A stretch of 64,000 nt of DNA from Thermoplasmata archaeon (GTDB taxonomy: Archaea > Thermoplasmatota > Thermoplasmata > Thermoplasmatales > GCA-001856825). Both the position numbers and the translations under genes were made by a program. The notes below the pieces were generated by a model. That model saw only the letters and a list, made by a program, of their open reading frames with translations, searched no databases and was not told the DNA's origin. Of this stretch, positions 28,095-39,143 are shown piece after piece. Each line of letters begins with the position of its first letter. Position 1 is the stretch's first letter. The stretch covers positions 1 to 64,000 of the forward strand of contig JAGDXP010000012.1 of the NCBI GenBank assembly GCA_023256475.1. The letters run 5' to 3'.

Positions 28095-30340
28095 ATTTCT
28101 TCCTCCCCCTTCTTGAATACAACTCTAACGATGGGAAAACCATCAATCTCACAGGTCTTTCCGGTGGGAAAAACCTGCCCGTTTTTCGGTATTGAAGCTG
28201 TGAAAGTGCATCTTGGGTAATTGGAACAGCCCACAAACCTGCCTCCACGTTTGTTAGTCCTCATAACCAGTGTTCCACCGTCAACAGGGCATTTCCCCAG
28301 CTCTTCCCTGTCTTTGTTGAATTTGCATTTCGGATCTATACATCTGACTACAGGAGCCCTTTTCTTATAATATACCTTGATCAAAGGCAGGCCGCATTCA
28401 GGACATTTTTCCTCGGTGAAAGTAATCTTCCCTTCTCTGGGCAGGAAAAAGAACAGATCATTTGCCTCCCCTATACATTTGATGTACCTCTTATCTTTAG
28501 TGCTTTCCATTATTAGGGGTGCTCCGCATTTTGGGCACTTCCCAACTATCTTCTCATTCTGGAGGGTCTCATGGAATTTTTTACCTATGGTGCCAGCCCT
28601 GCTAATTAGTTCATCCACTATCCTGAGGAGAAGTTCCCTACTTTCATTAAGAACATCCTCCTCCTTCTTTTCTCCGCTGGCAACTTTATCCATATCCATT
28701 TCCAACCTGGCAGTCATCTCCGGCTCTACAATTTCGACTTTGTTCAATTTTAAGGATTCTACAAGAGCCATTCCCAGGGGCTTCACATATATTGGATTTC
28801 CCTCGATAAAATCTCTATCATAAAGCTTCTTTATTATTTCATGCCTGGTACTCTTTGTTCCAAGATTCAGGCTTTCCATTTTTTCCACTAATGAACCCTG
28901 TGAATACCTCGGAGGAGGAGTTGTTTTCTTTTCTTCCTTGTTTATTTTGTAATCTTTTATAACATCTCCTTTCTCAACTGACGGGGGTTCTCTTTCTCTT
29001 GGCTGGTGGAGTGGATAATATTTTATCCATCCCTTGTCTTTAATCACTAGAGATGTATAGGAGAACTCATAATCTCCAATTTTTAAGACGAATTCTTTCT
29101 CTTCCGCCTTGGCGTTCTCAGCAACTGTTGCGAGGAACCTCCTTAGGACAAGATCATAAATTTTGAAGTAGTCTCCACCCATCTTTTCTAAAGGAGCTAC
29201 TGGATAAATTGGCGGATGATCGCTTGTTTCCACTGGTCCCCTTGAGGGAATTAACCTGCTTTCCTCTTCCAGCTTTTTAATCTCATTTTTGAGATGCGAA
29301 CCCCTTAAATTTTCCAAAATTGTTCTGATACTCAATGTTCGCGGGTAAACGGTGTTGTCTGTTCTAGGATATGATATTTTTCCATTCTGATAGAGGGCTT
29401 CCGCGATGCTCATTGCCCTCTCCACACCTATTCCTAAGTAATTGGCTTCCTTGAGGAACTCTGTTGTATTGAATGGGATAGGTCTGGGTATGATTTTATC
29501 CTTTGATGATACCCTTTCAATTACCCCCTCTTTATTCCTTATTTTCTCAATTATGTTTTCAACTTCTTCAATGGATTTCAATGGGTTACCTGTGTAGCTG
29601 AATTTAAAACCATCAACATCAACGCTGAGCTCATAATACTTCTGTGGCTGAAAATTTCTGATCTCCAATTCTTTATCCGCCAATATGGCCAGAGTGGGAG
29701 ATTGCACTCTACCCACTGATATGAAATTTTTTCCCAGCCTCTTTGTTTCAATGCTGAAGAACCTTGTTAAGATGGCACCCCAGACAAGATCTATGATTTC
29801 CCTTGACTCCGCAGCTGCAGCCAGATTATAATCCACCTCATGTAGGTTGGAGAAAGATTGTTGCAATTCCTGCTTTGTGAGTGCGCTAAATCTTGCTCTC
29901 TTTACCTTCAATTTTTTATTTATCAAATTGATGGTTTCAACTCCGATTAGTTCCCCTTCTCTATCATAATCTGTTGCAACTATAACAAAATCCACATCAC
30001 TTGCAAGTCTATTAAGCAGTGCGTCGAAATTTTTTATTTTCAGCTTCTTCACTGGCTCCTCATACACCATCTGTTTCAGAGTCTCAATATTCCAATCATT
30101 AAATTTGTCTGGAAAGTCTAGCTCAATTATGTGTCCGGACAATGGCAATACGTAGTATTCATCATCCCCATTGGCAAATTTCAATATTGTAAGTGACCCT
30201 ACCTTTGTTCTCTTAAATCCAGATTCAGACAATGATGAAGCAATCCTTATGGCTGAACTTGCTTTTTCCGCAATAATTAGAGTCTTCACTGGCACCTTTA
30301 TAAGGAATGAATACTTTATCTTATTCCTCATAAAGTACAA
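28043..30340 (-). CDS. topA: DNA topoisomerase I (type IA) with C-terminal zinc fingers
   Basis: LIIAEKASSAIRIASSL, DYDREGELIG, ISVGRVQSPTLAIL, SYPRTDNTVYP, several CxxC fingers (CPKCGAPLI..., CPECGLPLI...). Confidence 0.95.
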   Translation of the reverse strand: MYFMRNKIKYSFLIKVPVKTLIIAEKASSAIRIASSLSESGFKRTKVGSLTILKFANGDDEYYVLPLSGHIIELDFPDKFNDWNIETLKQMVYEEPVKKLKIKNFDALLNRLASDVDFVIVATDYDREGELIGVETINLINKKLKVKRARFSALTKQELQQSFSNLHEVDYNLAAAAESREIIDLVWGAILTRFFSIETKRLGKNFISVGRVQSPTLAILADKELEIRNFQPQKYYELSVDVDGFKFSYTGNPLKSIEEVENIIEKIRNKEGVIERVSSKDKIIPRPIPFNTTEFLKEANYLGIGVERAMSIAEALYQNGKISYPRTDNTVYPRTLSIRTILENLRGSHLKNEIKKLEEESRLIPSRGPVETSDHPPIYPVAPLEKMGGDYFKIYDLVLRRFLATVAENAKAEEKEFVLKIGDYEFSYTSLVIKDKGWIKYYPLHQPREREPPSVEKGDVIKDYKINKEEKKTTPPPRYSQGSLVEKMESLNLGTKSTRHEIIKKLYDRDFIEGNPIYVKPLGMALVESLKLNKVEIVEPEMTARLEMDMDKVASGEKKEEDVLNESRELLLRIVDELISRAGTIGKKFHETLQNEKIVGKCPKCGAPLIMESTKDKRYIKCIGEANDLFFFLPREGKITFTEEKCPECGLPLIKVYYKKRAPVVRCIDPKCKFNKDREELGKCPVDGGTLVMRTNKRGGRFVGCSNYPRCTFTASIPKNGQVFPTGKTCEIDGFPIVRVVFKKGEEEICLNPEHQKSTRKAKKE

Positions 30341-30372
30341 TTTTCAATACTGTTTTATAGGATAATTCATAT

Positions 30373-31143
30373 ATGAAAAATATGAAGCTAGAAGGCAAGG
30401 TTGCTCTCGTCACTGGAGGTTCCAGGGGAATAGGTGCTGAGATCGTAAAAACATTTGCCAGTGAGGGTGCAACCGTTTATTTGAATTATAATGCCAGCGA
30501 ATCCAAGGCAAGGGCAATTTCAGAGAATTTTAAGAATGTAAGGCTAGTAAAAGCTGATGTCTCAAAGAGGGAAGAAGTATCTAAAATGGTGAAGCAAATA
30601 AAAGAGGAGTCTGGTTTCCTGGATATACTGGTAAATAATGCTGGAATAATGCTCAACATGCCTCTTTTGGAGTACGATGAATCTAAAGTAAAGAAAATGT
30701 TTGACATAAACCTATTCGGAACCATATACACCACTGTAGAAGCAGCTAGAATAATGAAAGAGGGATCGGTGATTATAAACATCGCATCCAATGCCGGTAT
30801 TGGAACCAGTTTTAATAACACAACATATTACTCATTGACAAAGGCAGCCGTTATAAACTTCACAAAGAGGGCAGCGCTCGAATTAGCAAGTAAGAGGATA
30901 AGATGCAATGCCATAGCACCGGGATGGATAGAAACTGATCTAACCATAGGAGCGAGGAGCAAGGAGGAAACAGAAAATCTTAAGAAATTCCTTGAGGAAA
31001 ACACTACCATAGGAAGGTGGGGGAACGTCGAGGATGTTGCAAAAGTTGCGTTGTTTTTGGCGACAGAAGATTCAGGGTATGTGAATGGGCAGGTAATAGT
31101 GGTGGATGGAGGAAGGAAAGACTATTTAACACATTCCGTTTGA
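30373..31143 (+). CDS. Short-chain dehydrogenase/reductase
   Basis: TGGSRGIG, NNAG, YYSLTKAAV and CNAIAPGWIETDL motifs. Confidence 0.9.
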   Translation: MKNMKLEGKVALVTGGSRGIGAEIVKTFASEGATVYLNYNASESKARAISENFKNVRLVKADVSKREEVSKMVKQIKEESGFLDILVNNAGIMLNMPLLEYDESKVKKMFDINLFGTIYTTVEAARIMKEGSVIINIASNAGIGTSFNNTTYYSLTKAAVINFTKRAALELASKRIRCNAIAPGWIETDLTIGARSKEETENLKKFLEENTTIGRWGNVEDVAKVALFLATEDSGYVNGQVIVVDGGRKDYLTHSV

Positions 31144-31145
31144 AA

Positions 31146-32303
31146 ATGGAAACCATAGTAGCCATTCTGATAATATTAACGTTCTCAACCTTGATGGGAG
31201 AGATTTTTGCAAGGCTTGGTCTTGAAAAGATAGCTGGGCAACTGCTCAGCGGAATCATTCTGGGACCCTTGCTATTGAATTTGATTAGGCCCCAAGATGT
31301 AATTCAAATAAAAGATCTTGCCATATTCTTCATAATACTGTATATCGGTATCGAAGTTACCACTGATCTATTTAAAAAGGGAATTAAAAAAGCAGTAATC
31401 CTATCCATAAGTTCCTTCATAATTCCAATGATATTGCTATCATTAATTATGATTCTTATGTTCAAATTTAGCCTTAGTTCCTCCGTATCCATGTCCATGG
31501 CCATCGCCGTTCCAAGCATATCCATCATTTCAGTACTGGTGCTGGGGGCAGGAATGATAAAGTCCGAGGAAGGCCAGGGAATACTATTTGCAACTGTGCT
31601 TTCTGATCTGATTGCATTTGTGATATTATCAGTGTTTTATGTAGGTGTTAAAGGAATATCTCTAATGCTCATTGTAATTGCCGGATTCTTATTATTCATT
31701 TTCATTATTGACAATCTGTTCATTAAAAAAGGCATATCCGTAGAGAAAATAAAATTCATATCGGAAATAAGCAAAGAAGAGGGAATATTTACCATAATCC
31801 TTCTGTTTTCATTGGCCGTAGCTTCAATATTCTTATATGTGGGAGTTAGCTTTATCCTAGGGGTATTCTTTGCAGGAGTTCTAATAAGAGAAGAGATTTT
31901 GGGGAAGGAAATTTATAATAGAATATTGGGCACTTTGAGAATATTGAACAACACCTTCTTCATCCCATTATTTTTCAGTATAGCCGGTTTAATCACTTCA
32001 GTACCTACGGGGGAGTATGCCATTATTCTCCTTATTGCGCTTTCCATTGAGCTCCTATTACCTTTCATAAGTGACTATTTAGTTGCTAAGAAATTCTATG
32101 GAAGAGATGCCAGGAGAGTGGCCGGTATACTAAGCGGGAGAGGAGCAGTGGGATTACTGATCGCAACATTGGGATTGTCTTACTCTATCATCAATTCATC
32201 TCAATATTCCGTTATAATAATAGCCACGCTTGTCCTATCACTTTATGGTTCAATAATAATAAGAGGTCAATCGAAAAAGATTGATATCCGAACTGCAGAC
32301 TGA
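31146..32303 (+). CDS. Cation:proton antiporter (CPA2/NhaP-KefB-like)
   Basis: LGLEKIAGQLLSGIILGPLLL, FFIILYIGIEVTTDLFKKG, GILSGRGAVGLLIATLGL. ATG at 31146 preferred over the listed 31017. Confidence 0.85.
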   Translation: METIVAILIILTFSTLMGEIFARLGLEKIAGQLLSGIILGPLLLNLIRPQDVIQIKDLAIFFIILYIGIEVTTDLFKKGIKKAVILSISSFIIPMILLSLIMILMFKFSLSSSVSMSMAIAVPSISIISVLVLGAGMIKSEEGQGILFATVLSDLIAFVILSVFYVGVKGISLMLIVIAGFLLFIFIIDNLFIKKGISVEKIKFISEISKEEGIFTIILLFSLAVASIFLYVGVSFILGVFFAGVLIREEILGKEIYNRILGTLRILNNTFFIPLFFSIAGLITSVPTGEYAIILLIALSIELLLPFISDYLVAKKFYGRDARRVAGILSGRGAVGLLIATLGLSYSIINSSQYSVIIIATLVLSLYGSIIIRGQSKKIDIRTAD

Positions 32304-32538
32304 TCTTCTAACTAAAATCCATTTTTTGGTCAGCATGCAATTCAATATTTTAACCTGTTCAGCATGGTCAAATTGGAGCGCTTATATTCGCAATAGCAGA
32401 TTTTATTATTATATGGACTATTAATATGATCAGACAAACTTCTTGAAAATTTTCCAAATAGAATTCAAATAGCGTTCAATTCAATATTTATATTTTTTTA
32501 ATCGATGAACAAATTTAAATATCAGATTGTAAGAAACC

Positions 32539-32639
32539 TTCCGGATCTTTAAATACCCATGACCATTTTCAGATCCGGAAAGTGAATTTTTGATTTTTGA
32601 AAAATTCAATTCCCAATTTGAATTATTCAAATTGGGAAT
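32539..32639. repeat. Two perfect inverted repeats between the antiporter gene and the CRISPR array
   Basis: TTCCGGATCT (32539-32548)/AGATCCGGAA (32571-32580); ATTCCCAATTTGAA (32609-32622)/TTCAAATTGGGAAT (32626-32639). Confidence 0.75.
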
Positions 32640-32739
32640 CAAAATGAAATTTTTCCGAAGAAATAGTTAAGACAATAAATTTACAGGGCAGATAACTTAA
32701 TATAATACTAATCCATTTATCAATTGAACAATCTAACGG

Positions 32740-33117
32740 GTTTCAGAAGTACTAGTTAGTATGGAGGCCCAGGTGTTAAACCAATATACTTTCTTATCTC
32801 AATCATTTTTTACGTTTCAGAAGTACTAGTTAGTATGGAGGTTACTGTCTATTTCGTTGTATTCAAGGGTGTATTGATCAAGTTTCAGAAGTACTAGTTA
32901 GTATGGAGGCATAAATCTCTTGTTAATGGCTATTAATTCCCCGTATAGTTTCAGAAGTACTACTTAGTATGGAGGACAATACCTATAGTCATTCTTCCAG
33001 GACCCTCCAATTCTTCTTTGTTTCAGAAGTACTAGTTAGTATGGAGGACTCGTTCGCAGGGGTATATATGTATTCGTACTCTTGTTGAAGTTTCAGAAAT
33101 ACCAGTTAATATGGAGG
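32740..33117 (+). CRISPR. CRISPR array: six 28-nt repeats GTTTCAGAAGTACTAGTTAGTATGGAGG, five spacers of 38-46 nt
   Basis: Repeats at 32740, 32814, 32882, 32948 (1 mismatch), 33020 and 33090 (3 mismatches); spacers differ from one another. Degeneration at the right end suggests the leader is on the left. Confidence 0.93.
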
Positions 33118-33495
33118 AAAAAATTCCTTCGCTGTTGAAGATGTTGAAGATGAAGCATATGGTCTAAGCCAAAAAATTAGTGCTATACTCCTTTCTGCAG
33201 TTTTATTGTAAATTCTTAAAGGAATAAGGACCAGCCATTAAATTCCTGATTAATATTTTTTATATTAGCCAAAGCAGGTTCTAGATTTTTCCATTCTCAT
33301 TTTAAATCATATACACATCTACTTTCCTGAAATTATTTAGGTTGATAGTTATCCTTTGTCTATGATCAGTTCCAAATAAGCTAACCTTGTAATGAGTTCA
33401 GTATTTTATTATCCACAAATTCGTGATTTGATAATCTGATGAGAATTGTCCCATTTCTCTATCATTTAATTCAATGTACTTAACGATCAGATCGA

Positions 33496-33569
33496 AGCCA
33501 CCGGAGGGGTTCGAACCCCCGACCTGCTGATTACGAATCAGCCGCTCTTCCAGGCTGAGCTACGGTGGC
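33496..33569 (-). tRNA. tRNA-Thr (anticodon CGT)
   Basis: GCCACCG-TA-GCTCAGCCTGGAAGAGC-G-GCTGATTCGTAATCAGC-AGGTC-GGGGGTTCGAACCCCTC-CGGTGGC-T folds as a full cloverleaf with discriminator U. Confidence 0.95.
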
Positions 33570-33795
33570 TTAATTCCTAGATGCGATTATAAACCTATAT
33601 ATTAGATTTCATACAAAATGTCATAGGGCTACTATCTTAACACTAAATGGGATTATAAATCAAATCAAGTGATGAGGTTTCATAAATCCACGGATAAGGG
33701 ATTTATGCAGTTCAAGAATTTTCAGGGTTTTCATAAACAATAAAAGTGAAATTTATATAGAAGAATAAAATACGGAAACAGAGGTGTAAAGTTCA

Positions 33796-35430
33796 ATGAT
33801 GCCAGGACAGCCAATATTTATTTTGAAGGAGGGGTCAAAGAGGGAATCTGGTAAGAATGCCATGCAGAATAACATAAATGCGGCAAAAGCTATTGCAGAT
33901 GCAGTAAAGACAACACTTGGACCAAGAGGAATGGATAAGATGTTGGTAGATTCCCTTGGTGATATTGTTATAACCAATGATGGTGTAACTATTCTAAAGG
34001 AAATGGACATAGAGCATCCAGCCGCTAAGATGATGGTTGAGGTATCCAAGACACAGGATCAGGAAGTAGGAGATGGTACCACAACCGCAGCTATTTTGGC
34101 TGGCGAGCTACTTAGAAAGGCAGAGGATCTCTTAAATCAAAATGTTCATCCTACGGTGATAGCATCAGGATATAGGCTTGCCGCAGAGAAGGCAAAGCAG
34201 GTACTTGATGAAATCGCAATACCCGTCAAGGATAATGACGAAGCTCTCCTATTAAAGATTGCAAACACTGCACTCAATTCAAAGAGCGCATCAACTTCAA
34301 AACAGAAGCTTGGGGAGATTGCAGTCAAGGCAGTACTTCAAGTAAAACAAATCAGAGATGGCAGGCCATATGTTGATTTTGACGATATACAGCTGGTTAA
34401 GAAGCAGGGAGGTGCAATTGAGGACACCCAATTGATCCACGGAATCATAGTTGACAAGGAAAGGGTACATCCAGGAATGCCGGTCCTAGTTAACAACGCC
34501 AAGATCGCACTACTTAACTTCGCATTGGAAATAAAGAAGCCTGAATTCGACACATCCATAAGGATCGAAGATCCAGAATCCATAATGAAATTCAAGAAAC
34601 AGGAAGAGAACATACTGAAGGAAATGGTAGAAAAAATCAAATCCGTGGGAGCTAACGTAGTACTCACACAGAAAGGAATTGATGATCTTGCAATGCACTT
34701 CCTGTCAAAGGAAGGAATATATGCAGCCAGGAGGGTGAAGAAATCAGATATTGAGAAACTAGCAAAGGCCATTGGAGGAAATATTGTCACAAACATAGAT
34801 GATTTGACACCTTCGGACCTTGGCCATGCGGATAAAGTAGAGGAGGTTAAAATAGGAGAAGATCACCTCACGTTTGTAACAGGCTGCAAGAATCCAAAGG
34901 CTGTATCCATACTGATAAGGGGCGGAACAGAGCATGTGGTGGATGAAATTGAGAGAAGCCTTGTGGATTCACTGCATGTGGTTGCATCTGCCATCGAGGA
35001 TGGAAAAATCGTCCCAGGCGGTGGTGCGGCTGCAACAGAAATTGCTCTGAGGCTTAGAGAATACAGCGCAAAGGTTGGTGGAAGGGAGCAATTGGCAATT
35101 GAGAAGTTTGCTGAGGCATTGGAAATTATACCTAGGACTCTGGCGGAAAATGCCGGTCTGGATGCGATTGGCATACTCATAAACCTGAAGAAGGAGCATG
35201 CTGAGGGTAAGAAAACTTATGGCGTCGATGTGTTCAAGGGTAAGCCTGCTGACATGGTTGAGCTAGGCGTAATTGAACCCATAAGGGTAGGAAAGCAGGC
35301 AATCAATAGCGCTACAGATGCTGCAGTAATGATCCTCAGGATAGATGACGTAATTGCCACAAAAGCTTCATCCGGCTCATCTCCTCCCAAGACACCGGGT
35401 GGAGAAAGCAAATCTGAGAGCGAAGATTAA
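33796..35430 (+). CDS. Thermosome (group II chaperonin) subunit
   Basis: [71 protein letters not shown]. Confidence 0.98.
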   Translation: MMPGQPIFILKEGSKRESGKNAMQNNINAAKAIADAVKTTLGPRGMDKMLVDSLGDIVITNDGVTILKEMDIEHPAAKMMVEVSKTQDQEVGDGTTTAAILAGELLRKAEDLLNQNVHPTVIASGYRLAAEKAKQVLDEIAIPVKDNDEALLLKIANTALNSKSASTSKQKLGEIAVKAVLQVKQIRDGRPYVDFDDIQLVKKQGGAIEDTQLIHGIIVDKERVHPGMPVLVNNAKIALLNFALEIKKPEFDTSIRIEDPESIMKFKKQEENILKEMVEKIKSVGANVVLTQKGIDDLAMHFLSKEGIYAARRVKKSDIEKLAKAIGGNIVTNIDDLTPSDLGHADKVEEVKIGEDHLTFVTGCKNPKAVSILIRGGTEHVVDEIERSLVDSLHVVASAIEDGKIVPGGGAAATEIALRLREYSAKVGGREQLAIEKFAEALEIIPRTLAENAGLDAIGILINLKKEHAEGKKTYGVDVFKGKPADMVELGVIEPIRVGKQAINSATDAAVMILRIDDVIATKASSGSSPPKTPGGESKSESED

Positions 35431-35496
35431 ATCTTTTGATAATTTATTTTATTTCTGTTCCCATAAGATTTTTAATTCATTTAATATTAGGCATTT

Positions 35497-35880
35497 ATGG
35501 ATTCTATATATAACCCTTCACAGAGCGATTTGATAATTGTAAGCACTCCATACGTTCCAGGATATAAGATAGTAAAGGTAATAGGTTTTACCTGGGGATT
35601 GATAGTCAGATCCAGAGGTCTCGGAGGCAACATAATGGCATCTCTCAGAACCATAACTGGCGGAGAAATAGTTGAATATACCCAGATGCTGGATCAATCC
35701 AGGAGAGAGGCATTGGATAGGCTAAAGCAGCACGCAAAATCACTAGGTGCAAATGCTGTTATTGAAGTGAGGTTCGATTCCTCAGAAATAGGCCAGGTAA
35801 TGTCAGAAATACTAGCATATGGTACTGCTGTAGTCGTGGAGAAAGACGAAAGCGAACCACAGGCAGTGAGATTGAAATAG
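35497..35880 (+). CDS. YbjQ/UPF0145 (heavy-metal-binding-like) family protein
   Basis: GLIVRSRGLGGNIMASLRTITGGEIVEYTQMLDQSRREALDRLKQHAKSLGANAVIEVRFDSSEI. Confidence 0.88.
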   Translation: MDSIYNPSQSDLIIVSTPYVPGYKIVKVIGFTWGLIVRSRGLGGNIMASLRTITGGEIVEYTQMLDQSRREALDRLKQHAKSLGANAVIEVRFDSSEIGQVMSEILAYGTAVVVEKDESEPQAVRLK

Positions 35881-35899
35881 GGAATCGATTACATAACTA

Positions 35900-36778
35900 A
35901 TGCCTTCCTTCGTTCCACATAAGGTCATTTTCTTCGGAGAACATGCAGTGGTATATGGATATCCCTCAATATCTTCAACAGTGGATCTCTTTTCAAAGAT
36001 TCACCTCATACCAAATAGATTCCATTACCAACAAACTCCATTTGTACAGAGCGCTTTGAAATTCCTCAATAAGGAGGATGTATATGTTAAAGTAGAAAGC
36101 AATGTACCTTCAGGATCTGGATTGGGAACATCATCAATGGTCATTGTGGGCATATTGATGCACAATCCTGCACTGAGAGGGGAAAAACTAGCAAGGGAAG
36201 CTTATGAAATAGAATATTCTGTCCAGGGACTGGGGAGCCCCATAGATACATCAACTATTGTTGCTGGTGGTTTCGTCATGACAAATGGGAACTATGGAAT
36301 ACCATTATGGGAGATTACAAAAAACGACAAGAGATGGAAATTTACAAATTTGCCAGGTAAAAACCTTGACCTCATGATAGTTTATGTAGGAAGCAAAGGG
36401 AGTACTAAGGAACAGGTTGAAAAGGTAAGGAAATTCATGAATAGGGGCAGATTCGCTAGGGAAATAATGGAGAGGATAGGTGAAATAACCAGGGAAGGGG
36501 CCAGTGCCATCGTTAGGAACGACTTAGAAAAGATCGGTGAGCTCATGAAGGAAAATCATAGGGAATTGAAGATTTTTGGCCTTTCGACACCAACTATGGA
36601 TAAGGTAATTGAAATAGGAAACAGTTATGGATATGGGGCAAAATTGACAGGTGCTGGCGGTGGAGGCTCCGTTATAATAATACCTGAGGATAGAGAGAAG
36701 ATAAGGGAAAAGTTAAAAGAATTAAATCTGCAATTCTTTGAAACCAGTACCACAAGTGTGGGGGCATTTTTCAAATAG
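35900..36778 (+). CDS. GHMP kinase, mevalonate kinase-like
   Basis: [53 protein letters not shown] motifs. Confidence 0.8.
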   Translation: MPSFVPHKVIFFGEHAVVYGYPSISSTVDLFSKIHLIPNRFHYQQTPFVQSALKFLNKEDVYVKVESNVPSGSGLGTSSMVIVGILMHNPALRGEKLAREAYEIEYSVQGLGSPIDTSTIVAGGFVMTNGNYGIPLWEITKNDKRWKFTNLPGKNLDLMIVYVGSKGSTKEQVEKVRKFMNRGRFAREIMERIGEITREGASAIVRNDLEKIGELMKENHRELKIFGLSTPTMDKVIEIGNSYGYGAKLTGAGGGGSVIIIPEDREKIREKLKELNLQFFETSTTSVGAFFK

Positions 36779-39137
36779 TAGATGCTGAGACTACTACGTC
36801 ATTCTCATCCAGATCCATGAGCCTAACTCCCTGGGCATTTCTACCCTGAACTGGCACTGTCTCAGCCTTTATTCTAATGGTTTTACCATTCTTTGTTATT
36901 ATAATGATCTCATCGTTATTTTCCACTGAAAATGCGGATACCGGTGTCCCAGTTTTATCTGTGATCTTAATAGCTCTCATTCCCTTTGTTCCTCTGTGCC
37001 TCATGGTAAATTCCTGAGTGGAAACCCTCTTTCCCATACCTCTTTCGGTGACGATAAGCAGTGAATCCTTCTCAACATAATCAACTGCAGCAAGCTTATT
37101 GCCGTTTACCAATCTTATTCCCGTGACTCCCATGGCCGCCCTTCCCATAGGTCTGAATTCACTTTCATTAACAAGCACAAGATTTCCATCGGTTGATAGC
37201 AATGCAACCTTGCCATCTCCCTTCGTCAGAATTACATACTTCAGATTATCATCCCTTAGCTTTGTAGCAATTATGCCATTGGATCTTATATTTCTGAATT
37301 CATCCAGTCTGGTCCTCTTTCCCTTCCCCTTCTCTGTAAAGAACATAATGAACTTATTTTCATCAATGGATCTTTCGTTCATGATAAAAACAACTTTATC
37401 CTTCAATCCTTCGATTATATTTTCTATCAGCTTACCCCTGCTCCTTCTCTCCCCCTTAGGTATTTGGTAGGCCTTGATCTTGTATACCTTTCCTTTGTCC
37501 GTGAACAGGTAGATGTAATCATGACTATCTGCTGTGATGATCTGCCTTATCTGAGATTCCTGGTTTCCAGCATAGACACCCTTTCCACCCCTTCTCTGTG
37601 AGACAAATGAATCTATTTCTATTCTGTTAAGTCTATTGTCCTCGGACAATATTATTGTATTTTCTTCATGCGGGATAAGCTCTTCTTCTGTGGTTTCCAC
37701 ATAAGAATCCACTATCTCGGTTCTCCTGGAGTCTCCGTACATCCTCTTCAACTCAAGGAATTCTTCTTTGATTATCTCCCATCTTTCGTTTTCATCTGAA
37801 AGTATCTTTTCATATTCCGTTACTTTTTGAGTTAAATCTTTAAATTCAGTTTGCAGTTCTTCCATCTGCATGTTGGTCAATCTCTGTAAACGGGTATCTA
37901 GGATGGCGTTTGCCTGTTCATCATCCAGATTGAATTGAGATTTAAGCCCTTCCCTTGCTTCCTTTGGGTCCTTTGATTCCCTGATTATTTTTATGGTAAG
38001 ATCAATGGCATCAAGGGCTTTAATCAGGCCCTCCAAAATATGTAACCTGCTCTTTGCCTTCTTGAGGAAGAATTCCGTCCTCCTTCTGACCATTAGCTCC
38101 CTGTGCTTAAGAAACTCCTCAAGTATCTCCTTCAGGCTTAAAATCTTTGGAGTCTGATCCAATAGAACAAGATTGATGATTCCATATGAAACTTCCATCT
38201 GTGTATTTTCGTATATCTGCTTGAGTGTGACTTCAGGATTTGCACTGGACTCAAGCTTTACTACAATTCTGATTCCTTCCTTATTGCTCTCATCCTTTAT
38301 GCTCTGAATTCCATGTATGATTCCTGCTTTGGATAGCTCTGATATCTTGGTCAATAAGTCTGCTTTATTCACCTCATAGGGTATTTCCGTGAATATGATC
38401 TCATTTTTCTTTATTTCTCCCTTCCCCCTTAAAATAATCTTTCCTTTTCCAGTCTTATAGGCCTCAAGTATACCAGACTTGCCCATAATAACCCCGCCCG
38501 TTGGGAAGTCTGGCCCCTTGATGAATTTCATAAGTTCATCAATATCTGCATTTCTATTGTCAATTAGATAAATTAGCGCATCCACTATTTCCCCTAGGTT
38601 GTGTGGAGGAATATTGGTAGCCATTCCCACGGCTATACCAGAAGAACCATTTATCAATAGGTTCGGAAGCTTGCCCGGCAGGAACATGGGCTCCTTAAGA
38701 GTCCCATCAAAGGTAGGGGCAAAATCAACTGTCTCATATTCAATATCTTCCAAAAGTTCATTGCTGATCCTTTCCAATCTCGCTTCTGTATACCTCATGG
38801 CCGCAGGCGGATCTCCATCCATGCTTCCGAAATTACCCTGGCCATCCACCAGTGGATATCTCATGGAAAAAGGCTGTGCCATCCTGGCAAGCGATGCATA
38901 AATAGCCGCATCACCGTGAGGGTGATACTTACCCATGACCTCTCCAACAATTCTGGCCGATTTCCTATAGGGCTTGTCAAAGGTCAATCCCATTTCATAC
39001 ATGGAATAGAGAATTCTCCTTTGCACCGGTTTCAATCCATCTCTAATATCTGGAATTGCCCTTGATAGAATTACGCTCATTGCATAATCCAGATAGGAAT
39101 CCTTCATTTCCTTTTCAATGGGTCTATTTTCTAACAT
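36771..39137 (-). CDS. gyrA: DNA gyrase subunit A
   Basis: [77 protein letters not shown]-terminal repeats with the GyrA-box-like QRRGGKG. Confidence 0.97.
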   Translation of the reverse strand: MLENRPIEKEMKDSYLDYAMSVILSRAIPDIRDGLKPVQRRILYSMYEMGLTFDKPYRKSARIVGEVMGKYHPHGDAAIYASLARMAQPFSMRYPLVDGQGNFGSMDGDPPAAMRYTEARLERISNELLEDIEYETVDFAPTFDGTLKEPMFLPGKLPNLLINGSSGIAVGMATNIPPHNLGEIVDALIYLIDNRNADIDELMKFIKGPDFPTGGVIMGKSGILEAYKTGKGKIILRGKGEIKKNEIIFTEIPYEVNKADLLTKISELSKAGIIHGIQSIKDESNKEGIRIVVKLESSANPEVTLKQIYENTQMEVSYGIINLVLLDQTPKILSLKEILEEFLKHRELMVRRRTEFFLKKAKSRLHILEGLIKALDAIDLTIKIIRESKDPKEAREGLKSQFNLDDEQANAILDTRLQRLTNMQMEELQTEFKDLTQKVTEYEKILSDENERWEIIKEEFLELKRMYGDSRRTEIVDSYVETTEEELIPHEENTIILSEDNRLNRIEIDSFVSQRRGGKGVYAGNQESQIRQIITADSHDYIYLFTDKGKVYKIKAYQIPKGERRSRGKLIENIIEGLKDKVVFIMNERSIDENKFIMFFTEKGKGKRTRLDEFRNIRSNGIIATKLRDDNLKYVILTKGDGKVALLSTDGNLVLVNESEFRPMGRAAMGVTGIRLVNGNKLAAVDYVEKDSLLIVTERGMGKRVSTQEFTMRHRGTKGMRAIKITDKTGTPVSAFSVENNDEIIIITKNGKTIRIKAETVPVQGRNAQGVRLMDLDENDVVVSASTI

Positions 39138-39143
39138 TTCACA

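Noticed and set aside
32609-32639. Rho-independent-type terminator
   Set aside because: Strong stem-loop but no T-tract follows and it is over 300 nt from the antiporter stop; kept as an unexplained palindrome instead.
34338-34796. 152-aa minus-strand ORF
   Set aside because: Antisense shadow of the thermosome gene.
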